From Saprospiraceae bacterium (GTDB taxonomy: Bacteria > Bacteroidota > Bacteroidia > Chitinophagales > Saprospiraceae): 64,000 nucleotides of DNA. Shown here piece after piece: positions 8,330 to 16,650 of this stretch. Made by a program: the position numbers and the translations under genes. The DNA lies in assembly GCA_016715405.1 (NCBI GenBank), contig JADKAE010000010.1, positions 127,001 through 191,000 on the forward strand, read 5' to 3'. The number at the start of each line of letters is the position of its first letter. Position 1 is the first letter of the stretch. The notes under the pieces were generated by a model. It saw nothing but the letters and a program-made list of their open reading frames with translations, searched no databases and had not been told where the DNA came from.

Positions 8330-9983
8330 CTAATTCATAAGTCGTATCTTCTGGCTGTACACTCGCCCTCCGGCCTCAATACTGTACACATAAATACCGG
8401 CAACCAACCGAGCCTGGTTGCTCCTGAAAGTGACCTGATGCGTGCCCTGCCATTGCTGGCCTTTGTACAACTGCTCAACCGGCCGCCCCAGAATGTCAAA
8501 CACCTGAATGGTTACCGGCATAGGCTCTGGTAAGGTATATTCAATTATAACCTGGCCGTTTCCATAAAGTGCCTTGTGTTGTATCGAAGGTACGTTGGTG
8601 TAGCTCGTCGAGGTAGGCAGACATACAAGCCCCAATTCCGGCAAACGGGTAAATGACTGCCCCATGACCTGATCGACCAAAGCGGTGTCTATACACAACC
8701 AGTCCTCCAGCACAGTAGCATATATGCGCCGGAAATCAACGGCATACTCCAGATTGCCCACCACGTCCACATTCTGCAAATTGGGCCACCCACCCACAAA
8801 ACCGTTGCCGTTGAGTCCGCTGCCAAACATCATAAGCGGCGCGGCAGCACCGTGGTCCGTTCCCTGTGAGGCATTTTGCTCAATGCGCCGGCCGAATTCC
8901 GAATGCGTCATGCACAATACGTCATTGTCTACTCCTCCTGCCGCGAGGTCGTCATAAAACGCTTTTACGTTTACCGCCAGGTAGTACATCAGGCTGGGAT
9001 GAACGTTGTTTTGCCCGGCATGGGTGTCAAACCCATCAACTGTGACCATATATAAACGAGTGCCTAATCCGCCTTTTATCAGCCTGGCTACTACCGCCAA
9101 TTGCTCTGCTATGTCAATACGCAAGGGGCTATTGTTGGGCGACTCGTAGGCGCCGTTGTTGGTCGAAGCGCCATATGCATCTGCTATGGATTGGGCATAG
9201 CGAAAGGTGCTGTTGGCTATCGTACGCATGTAAGTGAGTTGCTCGCCATAGTAACAGTCGGGCACATCCTGTGTGTCGTACAACATGCCTGTGAGGGCTA
9301 TTTCCGCCAATTGCTCGGGGTTGGCGGCTATCATACTCATGTCAATTTCGTCGGGATTGGTAAACGTGATACTGCCCCCGCCTCCGATTTGTATGGCCGG
9401 CGGCACATCCGGAGGATTGGTGGCAAATTCAGGGTATAAGTCGTTGAGCCAACGCCCCAGCCACCCCGAATCGTCTACTACGTTGGAATCGCTGGCCGAA
9501 GCCCATATATCTCCCGACCGAAAATGCGATAAGTTCTGATCGGGGTACCCCACGTTGTTGACCACTTTCATACGGCCGTCCTGCCAGCGTTTGCAATGCA
9601 GCCATGGTGTTGGGCATGGCCAGTTCATTGCTGAGGTTGATCAATTGGTTTTGCGGTATAGCGATGTTGGGCCGCATCGATTGGTACATGCCGTATTGAT
9701 AAGCCGGAATAATGGTGTTTATGCCGTCGTTTCCGCCTTTTAATCTGATCAGTACCAGTATTCGGTCGGTATTGGTATTGCTAAGCGCGTAACTAAGCGG
9801 CGAATGCGCCAGGGCGGTCACAGGTACTCTGCTGAGAAATAAAGACATGCCCCCGGCTATACCGGCCGTTCTTATAAAATCGCGGCGGCTCCAGCCACGG
9901 TGATGCTGCTCATGCGCTTCTTCTCCGTGCTCCAATTTGCTGCCGTGTATTTTTGATGTATCGTTGTTATGCTTATCACACAT
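8330..9983 (-). CDS. DUF1501 protein with Tat signal and T9SS sorting domain, frameshifted
   Basis: The gene starts at 9983. A twin-arginine signal (SRRDFIR followed by a hydrophobic run) lies about 37 residues in. The body is a DUF1501 domain of the alkaline-phosphatase-like fold: VLIRLKGGNDGINTIIPAY, a THSEFGRRI motif and a GTDHGAAAPLMMFG motif. The last 75 residues form a T9SS type A sorting domain (VFDILGRPVEQLY, LVAGIYVYSI). The frame breaks near 9575, where ALQTLAG joins MKVVNNVGYPDQN after a one-base indel. The fragments are 9429-9983 and 8330-9628. It is followed on the same strand by its usual partner DUF1800 upstream at 10030-11490. DUF1501 proteins are widespread in Bacteroidota and Planctomycetota but their substrate is unknown. 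Confidence 0.88.
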
Positions 9984-10029
9984 AAATTTTCATTTTTATA
10001 AGATGGTGGAATGGATTTCTTTCTGCATG

Positions 10030-11490
10030 TTACATGAGCTGAAATTCGGGAAGCCTCGAAATATGCCGCAATAACAAAGCCACCTGGATATAGGCTATGT
10101 CCCAATCCAGGTTCCATCCGGCAGAGTCGTAATAATTCTGCGGCACATCCCATTTGAATACGGCAGTGGCCTGTTCGTAACTGGCAGGATTGTTAAATCC
10201 ATTCGGAAGGTAGTAATCAACTATCTTTTGTGTGATATAGGCAGGATCAATGGAGTCGTTGCTCAGGGTTTTGGCCAGGTTGACCAGTGCAGCCTGTTGG
10301 AATTGGAATAAATTATACACGTGATAATCCATGCCCTGCCAGCGAGCAGTGAGCGTACTGCCGTTGATCCACGAGCGATTTCCAGCCCAACCCGATACAT
10401 CTGGCGGGTTAAACAATTCCTGGCCGATGGTATAGATCAGGTAGGTCACAGACAGCATGGTGTCGTCGCTGGGCACATACAGGCTGTTGTATCCGGAATC
10501 CTGGATAAAGGCAACCATCATATCCGTCGGACTTTTTACTATCGTACCTATGACTTGTTCATCGAAGAAATGTTCGCTTTTGAATAGCTGCCGAAGTACG
10601 GGCGCCAATTCCCAGTTGTGGGCCTGGAAAGTCTGGGCTAACCCATCCACGATGTCTTGGTTAACTTCGTCTGGGTGGATAAACTGGCGATACAATTTGG
10701 TGCAGATATATTGTGCAACCTGTTCGGCTCGTTGCTCAAATAAGATGTCTATAACATCGTCGTAACCCCAGTTCCCGGTTTGCCCGAATATGGTTTTTGA
10801 GCCGTTGTCATGCAAGAAGGGAATATAACTGATGGTGCTGCAATAGGTAATATACCCGTTCCACCCAGTCAAAGCCCGGGCCGTTTCTTGTATGTCGGTC
10901 TGGGTATAGCCGTTGCCCTGGCCTAAAGTAAAAAGCTCGTATAGTTCACGTGCATAATTTTCATTGGGTTCCAAACTCGTATTCTGTACACCGTTCAAAA
11001 ATACCAGCATCGCAGGTGTTTTGCCCATTTCATATACCAGCGTTTTGAAATTGCCGAAAGCATGCTGCTGTAATAAGGTGTGGTACTGATATAATTGTGA
11101 AGGACAGGCATAAGCCTCGTATTTGGTGACAAGGTGGTTTGACCAAAATAAGGTCATCTTTTCTCTTACGCTGTTACTCAACATGGACCTTATCCATCTT
11201 ACCACCCACTCAATCAGTTGCTCTTGGGTCTGCTGCCCAAAATCGGTGTAGTCGTTGATGTCCCAGTCGGCCCATACCGGCGCAGGCGGCAAGGGTGTGT
11301 TGATGGCCTGGTCAATCAGGGCGTCAACCAGGGTAGCCGGCGTTTGACTCAACGCATTCGCTATCGTTTGCGGAGAAGCGCCAAAACCCAGGCGACGGTA
11401 CAGGTGTAATACCTTTTTTTGATCCCACGGATTATTCACGTCGGGAACGTAAGGCGCCAGCGTACCAGTAGCACAATTCGTTACAAGCAT
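10030..11490 (-). CDS. DUF1800 domain protein
   Basis: This 486-residue protein shows the DUF1800 signatures LYRRLGFGASPQTI at the N-terminus, NYARELYELFTLG in the middle and PPDVSGWAGNRSWINGSTL toward the C-terminus. DUF1800 genes normally sit directly upstream of a DUF1501 gene, as here, with 46 bases between the two. No signal peptide is evident. The biochemical role is not known; the pair is thought to act in the envelope. The gene is transcribed divergently from the TonB-dependent receptor at 11.7 kb. Confidence 0.9.
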   Translation of the reverse strand: MLVTNCATGTLAPYVPDVNNPWDQKKVLHLYRRLGFGASPQTIANALSQTPATLVDALIDQAINTPLPPAPVWADWDINDYTDFGQQTQEQLIEWVVRWIRSMLSNSVREKMTLFWSNHLVTKYEAYACPSQLYQYHTLLQQHAFGNFKTLVYEMGKTPAMLVFLNGVQNTSLEPNENYARELYELFTLGQGNGYTQTDIQETARALTGWNGYITYCSTISYIPFLHDNGSKTIFGQTGNWGYDDVIDILFEQRAEQVAQYICTKLYRQFIHPDEVNQDIVDGLAQTFQAHNWELAPVLRQLFKSEHFFDEQVIGTIVKSPTDMMVAFIQDSGYNSLYVPSDDTMLSVTYLIYTIGQELFNPPDVSGWAGNRSWINGSTLTARWQGMDYHVYNLFQFQQAALVNLAKTLSNDSIDPAYITQKIVDYYLPNGFNNPASYEQATAVFKWDVPQNYYDSAGWNLDWDIAYIQVALLLRHISRLPEFQLM

Positions 11491-11719
11491 AGGTGAGGGT
11501 TTAAAGTGAGAAAGCGAAATATGTACTTATTTTGTAAAATAATAAGTTTTTGTGCCGGCGGGTGTTCACTTACGATTATTCCGAAAGATAGCGGGGTTGC
11601 AGCTATTATAATTAAATTTGGGCGAAAATGAGTGTTATCATAACGTTTGATGATTTTAATTCATTGTTTCCCCTATTGTAAACCGCATTTTTTTTTCACC
11701 ATGCAAAACCCAATTGTGT

Positions 11720-14323
11720 ATGAAATCAATCTGTACGTTGTTATTACTGACCTTTCTAAGCTTTGCGGCAAATGCCCAACTTGAGGTTAAAGGTACCGTA
11801 ACTGATGCAGCAGGCGAATCACTCATCGGTGTTAATGTTATCGAAAAAGGTACCAACCGCGGTACCATTACCGACCAAGACGGGATGTACACCCTGCGCG
11901 TAGCATCCGAGGCCGCTATATTGCAGTTTAGCTATATCGGATTTACTTCTCAGGAAATTCCGGTAAACGGCCGTGCAGAGTTAAACGTAGTTTTACAGGA
12001 AGGACTCACTATTTCCGGTGTAGAAGTAGTTGGCTCGCGAAGCTTGAATCGAAGTATTATTGAAACACCGGTAGCTATAGACATTATTGACATTAGAGAA
12101 GTGACGAATACCGTAGGTCAACTCGATGTAAACCAATTGCTCCAATACGCAGCGCCTTCCTTTAATTCTAATCGCCAGTCAGGAGCCGATGGCGCCGACC
12201 ACATCGATCCCGCTACGCTGCGGGGACTGGGCCCCGATCAAACGCTGGTGCTGTTGAATGGCAAACGCCGCCACCAGTCCTCCCTAATCAATATCTTCGG
12301 ATCTCGTGGACGCGGCAATACCGGCACCGACCTCAACGCAATTCCCGTGGCCGCTATCGAAAGAATTGAAATTCTTCGCGACGGCGCCAGTGCGCAATAC
12401 GGCTCTGATGCCATTGCAGGCGTGATTAATATCGTACTCAAATCCAGCGTAAACGAATTTTCCGGTAGCCTGAATACCGGCATGTATAACGCTAAAGCTC
12501 CTTCTTCCCTGGATGTGCTCAATGAAGAGAGTTTCGACGGACAAACTATCCAGCTTAGCGGTAATTACGGCACTTCGATTGGAGAAAGCGGCTTTGTAAA
12601 CGTAACCCTCGATTATTTGTCGAAAGACAATACCAATCGCCCCGCCGACCCTTCTGTTTTTTCTATCTATCGCCGTCAATTCGGAGAAGCGGCAGCCAAT
12701 AACTTCGGTACTTTTTTTAACGCCCGCCTGCCATTTAAAAATTCAAATACTTATTTCTATGCTTTCGGCGGCTATAACTACCGCTTTACCGATGCCTTTG
12801 CCTGGACCCGCGATCCCGACAGCGACAGAAATATACCCGCTATTTATCCCAATGGCTTCGATCCCCATATCACTTCCCGCATCACTGACAGGTCGATGTC
12901 GGCTGGACTTCGTTCGAAAATCAGAAATTGGGATGTCGATTTCAATAATACGGTCGGCACAAATCGCTTCCATTATATTATTGACAAAACACTAAACGCG
13001 TCTTTGCTCGAAAAATCACCCACCCGATTTGATGCAGGTGGCCATGCTTTTAGTCAGAATACAACAGGCCTCCATTTTTCACAGTATTTCCCGCAAGCGC
13101 TTTCCGGCGTCAACGTGGCTTTCGGCTCTGAATACCGTCTCGACAATTACCAGATCTTCGCCGGTGAAGAGGGCTCTTACCGCAATTACGGCATAATCGA
13201 CACGGTGATCGACGGTCGCCTCACTACTTATGATGTGCTGGGACGCGCCGCAGGTTCCCAGGGTTTTCCCGGCTTTCAGCCCGATAATGAACTCAACGAG
13301 TTTCGCTCAAACCTCGCAGCGTATTTCGATAGCGAATTCGATTTTTCATCTGCATTTATGGTGGGAGCCGCTATTCGGTTTGAACACTATAGCGATTTTG
13401 GCAATACACTCAATGCAAAACTGGCCTCCCGCCTCAAAATCAATGAAGCTATCTCGCTGAGAGGTTCCGTCAGTACAGGCTTCCGCGCGCCTTCATTGGC
13501 CCAGATCTATTACAATACGACGTTTACGGATTTTGTATCAGGCGTGCCCGTCGACAAAATTATTGCCAAAAACAATAGCCCTATTACCCGGGCATTGGGC
13601 ATCCCCGAGCTGAAAGAGGAAAAAGCCCTTAACGCAAGTTTAGGTATCACTGCCCGCTTTGGCAGCTTTACCGCCACCATCGACGGATATTATGTCGATA
13701 TCAAAGACCGCATCGTTCTCACCGGCGCCTTCGAGGATACCGACCCCGAAATTGGCGACGAATTACAAGCCCTCAATGTGGGCGCCGCTCAATTTTTTAC
13801 GAATGCTATTGATACCCGTACTACCGGCGTCGACGCTATCCTTACCTATACGCAAACACTCGGCAATGCCGGCCGGCTGCGCTTGTCTTTTGCCGGTAAT
13901 TTTAATAAAATGGAACTCGGCGATGTGCATACCAATGATAAGCTAAAAGGCAAAGAGGATATCTATTTTGGAAGTAGGGAAAAGTTGTTCCTCCTGGCTT
14001 CCGCTCCCGAAAGCAAGTTGAGCCTTGTGGCCGATTATCGGCAAAACCGCCTGGGCGTCAATCTGCGCTTTACGCGTTTTGGTGAAATTTCTCTGGAAGA
14101 TTTTATCGGTACTATCGATGTGTACGAAGCCAGAATAGTGACCGACCTGGCGCTGAGCTACCAGGTTACCCCTAATATTATGCTCAATATCGGCTCCGCC
14201 AATTTATTGAATGTATATCCTACACAGCAGGATACCGAAACAGAAACCGGCGGGCTCTGGGATGCTGTTCAAATGGGTAGCCACGGTGCATTTTATTTCG
14301 CTAAACTAGGTTTTAGATTCTAA
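11720..14323 (+). CDS. TonB-dependent outer membrane receptor
   Basis: The 867-residue protein starts at the ATG at 11720 with signal peptide MKSICTLLLLTFLSFAANAQ. A carboxypeptidase-regulatory-like domain (LEVKGTVTDAAGESLIGVNV) covers about residues 22-105. The plug domain follows with LNGKRRHQSS and IERIEILRDGASAQYGSDAI, then the beta barrel, ending FYFAKLGFRF with terminal Phe. The type imports a ligand across the outer membrane with energy from TonB. The ligand is unknown. An Nramp-family transporter gene lies 62 bases downstream, which hints at a metal, but a strong hairpin separates the two genes. Confidence 0.94.
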   Translation: MKSICTLLLLTFLSFAANAQLEVKGTVTDAAGESLIGVNVIEKGTNRGTITDQDGMYTLRVASEAAILQFSYIGFTSQEIPVNGRAELNVVLQEGLTISGVEVVGSRSLNRSIIETPVAIDIIDIREVTNTVGQLDVNQLLQYAAPSFNSNRQSGADGADHIDPATLRGLGPDQTLVLLNGKRRHQSSLINIFGSRGRGNTGTDLNAIPVAAIERIEILRDGASAQYGSDAIAGVINIVLKSSVNEFSGSLNTGMYNAKAPSSLDVLNEESFDGQTIQLSGNYGTSIGESGFVNVTLDYLSKDNTNRPADPSVFSIYRRQFGEAAANNFGTFFNARLPFKNSNTYFYAFGGYNYRFTDAFAWTRDPDSDRNIPAIYPNGFDPHITSRITDRSMSAGLRSKIRNWDVDFNNTVGTNRFHYIIDKTLNASLLEKSPTRFDAGGHAFSQNTTGLHFSQYFPQALSGVNVAFGSEYRLDNYQIFAGEEGSYRNYGIIDTVIDGRLTTYDVLGRAAGSQGFPGFQPDNELNEFRSNLAAYFDSEFDFSSAFMVGAAIRFEHYSDFGNTLNAKLASRLKINEAISLRGSVSTGFRAPSLAQIYYNTTFTDFVSGVPVDKIIAKNNSPITRALGIPELKEEKALNASLGITARFGSFTATIDGYYVDIKDRIVLTGAFEDTDPEIGDELQALNVGAAQFFTNAIDTRTTGVDAILTYTQTLGNAGRLRLSFAGNFNKMELGDVHTNDKLKGKEDIYFGSREKLFLLASAPESKLSLVADYRQNRLGVNLRFTRFGEISLEDFIGTIDVYEARIVTDLALSYQVTPNIMLNIGSANLLNVYPTQQDTETETGGLWDAVQMGSHGAFYFAKLGFRF

Positions 14324-14332
14324 TATCCCGAT

Positions 14333-14377
14333 TAGTACAGGCTGCCCAAGTGCGATAGGCAGCCTGTACTATTTTAA
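14333..14377 (+). terminator. Hairpin terminator after the TonB-dependent receptor
   Basis: The 14-base perfect stem TAGTACAGGCTGCC (14333-14346) pairs with GGCAGCCTGTACTA (14358-14371), with an 11-base loop and a TTTTAAT tail. It ends only 9 bases before the next start codon, so it may act as a partial terminator or attenuator for the transporter gene. Confidence 0.75.
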
Positions 14378-14385
14378 TCAGTTTT

Positions 14386-15684
14386 ATGCCAAAAACGATC
14401 AGTTTTCGCAGCGGTTTGTCAAGTGTGTTATTTTGGTCGGTGATTTCCGCCGCTTTTATTGGCCCGGGCACGGTGACAACTACTGCCAAAGCAGGTTCTA
14501 CTTATGGGCTAACCCTTCTCTGGGCGCTTACTTTTTCTATTGTGGCTACTATTCTGCTGCAAGAAGCCGCTGCGCGCATCACTTTAGCTTCGGGTAAAAG
14601 TCTGGGAGAGATTATTGCACTCAAATATCCAGGCGCCTCGCAGCGCTATTTGCGGATTATGTTGTTTATCGCGGTGGCCTTCGGTTGTGCCGCCTATCAG
14701 GCAGGCAATATTTTGGGCGCAGTGGCGGGCTTGCACTTGCTATCCGGCTTTTCTAATACCTGGCTTACCCTGGCAGTGGGCGCCCTCAGCTTTTCTTTGT
14801 TGTGGGCGGGCAATTTCCAACAAATCGCCCGAATCCTGGGGATGGTGGTGTTTTTGATGGGCGCTGCCTTTTTTGCCGTAGCCCTTTTTGCCGAGCCTGC
14901 CTGGTGGGAATGGAAAGGACTTATAGTGCCCAACATTCCACAGGGAGCCGGGCTATTGACTATTGGGCTTATTGGCACGACCATCGTGCCTTATAACTTG
15001 TTTTTAGCCTCTGGCATCGGCCAGGGGCAGCGCATGAGCGAAATGCGCATGGGCGTTTCGCTGGCCGTGCTGATTGGCGGACTAATTTCCGGCTCCATTT
15101 TGGTTGCTTGTATTTTGGTAAAAGGACCCTTTAGTTTTGAAGCAGTAGCGGCTACCATGACCGATACGCTGGGACCCTGGGCTTCGTGGTTATTTGGCTT
15201 TGGGCTTTTTGCCGCCGGCGCCACCTCTGCCGTCACCGCACCGCTGGCTGCCGCCATTACTGCAAGAGGTTTGCTGGGCGCCAGAGAATCCGCCTGGACC
15301 GCCAAATCGCCTTCTTTTCGCGCCGTGTGGATGATCGTGCTGGCAATAGGACTTCTATTCAGCTTGCTCAATGTGAAACCTATTCCCGCTATTATTTTGG
15401 CGCAAGCCATCAACGGCGTCTTACTCCCATTAGTCGCCGTTTTTTTACTACTGGCAGTAAACGACGCCGACGTTTTACCCGCCAACTATCGCAACGGCCT
15501 GTCTTCCAATATCGCTATGCTCGTTATTGTAGGCATTACCGGCTTTTTGGGCTTCTACAATATCCTTACCGCAGCCCGCCAAGTTTTTCCAACAATTACC
15601 CCAGACGAATATACCACCCATATCTCTTTGTTATTCAGCTTGCTATTAGTAGGCAGCCTGCTCTGGCGCCTCTATCGAAGATAA
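14386..15684 (+). CDS. Nramp-family transporter with altered metal-site motifs
   Basis: The 432-residue protein has about 11 transmembrane helices and aligns over its whole length with Nramp/MntH proteins. The canonical TM1 motif DPGN is GPGT here (residues 26-29). The TM6 motif MPHN is VPYN (residues 201-204). In characterised Nramps the Asp and Asn of TM1 and the Met of TM6 bind the transported Mn/Fe ion, so all three side-chain ligands are replaced. Membership of the superfamily (PF01566) is firm. Transport of Mn or Fe should not be assumed. The upstream neighbour is a TonB-dependent receptor. Confidence 0.88.
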   Translation: MPKTISFRSGLSSVLFWSVISAAFIGPGTVTTTAKAGSTYGLTLLWALTFSIVATILLQEAAARITLASGKSLGEIIALKYPGASQRYLRIMLFIAVAFGCAAYQAGNILGAVAGLHLLSGFSNTWLTLAVGALSFSLLWAGNFQQIARILGMVVFLMGAAFFAVALFAEPAWWEWKGLIVPNIPQGAGLLTIGLIGTTIVPYNLFLASGIGQGQRMSEMRMGVSLAVLIGGLISGSILVACILVKGPFSFEAVAATMTDTLGPWASWLFGFGLFAAGATSAVTAPLAAAITARGLLGARESAWTAKSPSFRAVWMIVLAIGLLFSLLNVKPIPAIILAQAINGVLLPLVAVFLLLAVNDADVLPANYRNGLSSNIAMLVIVGITGFLGFYNILTAARQVFPTITPDEYTTHISLLFSLLLVGSLLWRLYRR

Positions 15685-15701
15685 CGCCCCCTCGCCCCCT
15701 C

Positions 15702-15749
15702 TCCTAAAGTCCTAAAGTCGTACAGTCCTACAGTCGTATAGTCGTACAG
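15702..15749. repeat. Octamer tandem repeat, six units
   Basis: Six consecutive 8-base units of the form TCSTAMAG (TCCTAAAG, TCCTAAAG, TCGTACAG, TCCTACAG, TCGTATAG, TCGTACAG) fill the gap between convergent genes. The units differ by transversions at fixed positions. Nothing suggests coding. No mobile element borders it. Confidence 0.85.
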
Positions 15750-15755
15750 TCCCCC

Positions 15756-16448
15756 TCACCCCCTCCCCAACTCCCTGGCCAGCTCAAATTGGCGCAAATA
15801 AAAATCGACAAATTCCCCGCTTCGCTTGCGGCGGTATTGCATCACCCAGCGAGGATGTGGCAAGGGTAAAATGCGCTCAAAGAAGCCGTGTTGGGCGTTG
15901 AGTTGTTGGAAAAACTTATAATTCTGCCCCTCGCCCAGGCACAACGCTACCTTATTAGTGGTGCCAAAATTCATTTGAGTGCGAATATTGTCCAGGATAT
16001 AAGGTGTTACGGCTTGCTGCAAATGCTTGTCATCGTAGTAGTTATAGTTTTTTCCATCTTTGGTAAAACCAAGTGGGCTAAGCGAAGTGATATAAAAATG
16101 CCCGTAAAATGCCTTAGCCCCCCCATAGGCATGGATAAACTGGTATACAAACTGCGACGATAGCTCTGCTTTCTTTTCAAATGAATTCGGGATGCCGCAT
16201 TCGCTTTCCAACCGGATGGGATCGGTAAACGGAACACCTGTAATGCCCGCGCCAAAACGCCCAGGATTGATACCGAAGATGAAAATGCGGGGCTGCTCGT
16301 CGGCATAATATTTGCCGTAGAATGCGCTTAAGGCCTCCATCGTGGCTGGCAATGCATAGGGATACAACAATGCAACGCCGGCCGGCAATTGCCAGTCGGG
16401 ACGCAATTGACGTGTGAAGTGGATTACTTTTTCGGAAAATAATGGCAT
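15756..16448 (-). CDS. Uracil-DNA glycosylase superfamily protein (SMUG-like, DUF4918 type)
   Basis: This 230-residue protein has the SMUG-type motif GINPGRFGAGITGVPF near residue 58, matching the GMNPGPWGMAQTGVPF pattern of SMUG1. The second catalytic loop is PHPRW near residue 200 (family: HPSPR-like). These families remove uracil and oxidised pyrimidines from DNA. The length fits the bacterial SMUG2/DUF4918 branch. The gene is monocistronic and convergent with the transporter. Activity is inferred from the family. Confidence 0.82.
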   Translation of the reverse strand: MPLFSEKVIHFTRQLRPDWQLPAGVALLYPYALPATMEALSAFYGKYYADEQPRIFIFGINPGRFGAGITGVPFTDPIRLESECGIPNSFEKKAELSSQFVYQFIHAYGGAKAFYGHFYITSLSPLGFTKDGKNYNYYDDKHLQQAVTPYILDNIRTQMNFGTTNKVALCLGEGQNYKFFQQLNAQHGFFERILPLPHPRWVMQYRRKRSGEFVDFYLRQFELARELGRG

Positions 16449-16650
16449 AACTGCGCTTTATCTGCGTTTAATAAGCGTTTTAACACCCTTTTGCCCATTC
16501 CGGCACTTGACAAACTTGCCAATCTTGATTATTTTGCTGATTCTTGTATCCCAACGGGATATTACTACGTATAATGCGCTCATAAGGCGCAACTTTTTTG
16601 TGTGGTAAGGGGTTTTTAAGGGTACGCCCTTTCTAAACAATGATGTAAAT

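Noticed and set aside
11613..11620. TAAATTTG as a promoter for the TonB-dependent receptor
   Set aside because: The nearest TTG is only 13 bases upstream, too close for the phylum pattern.
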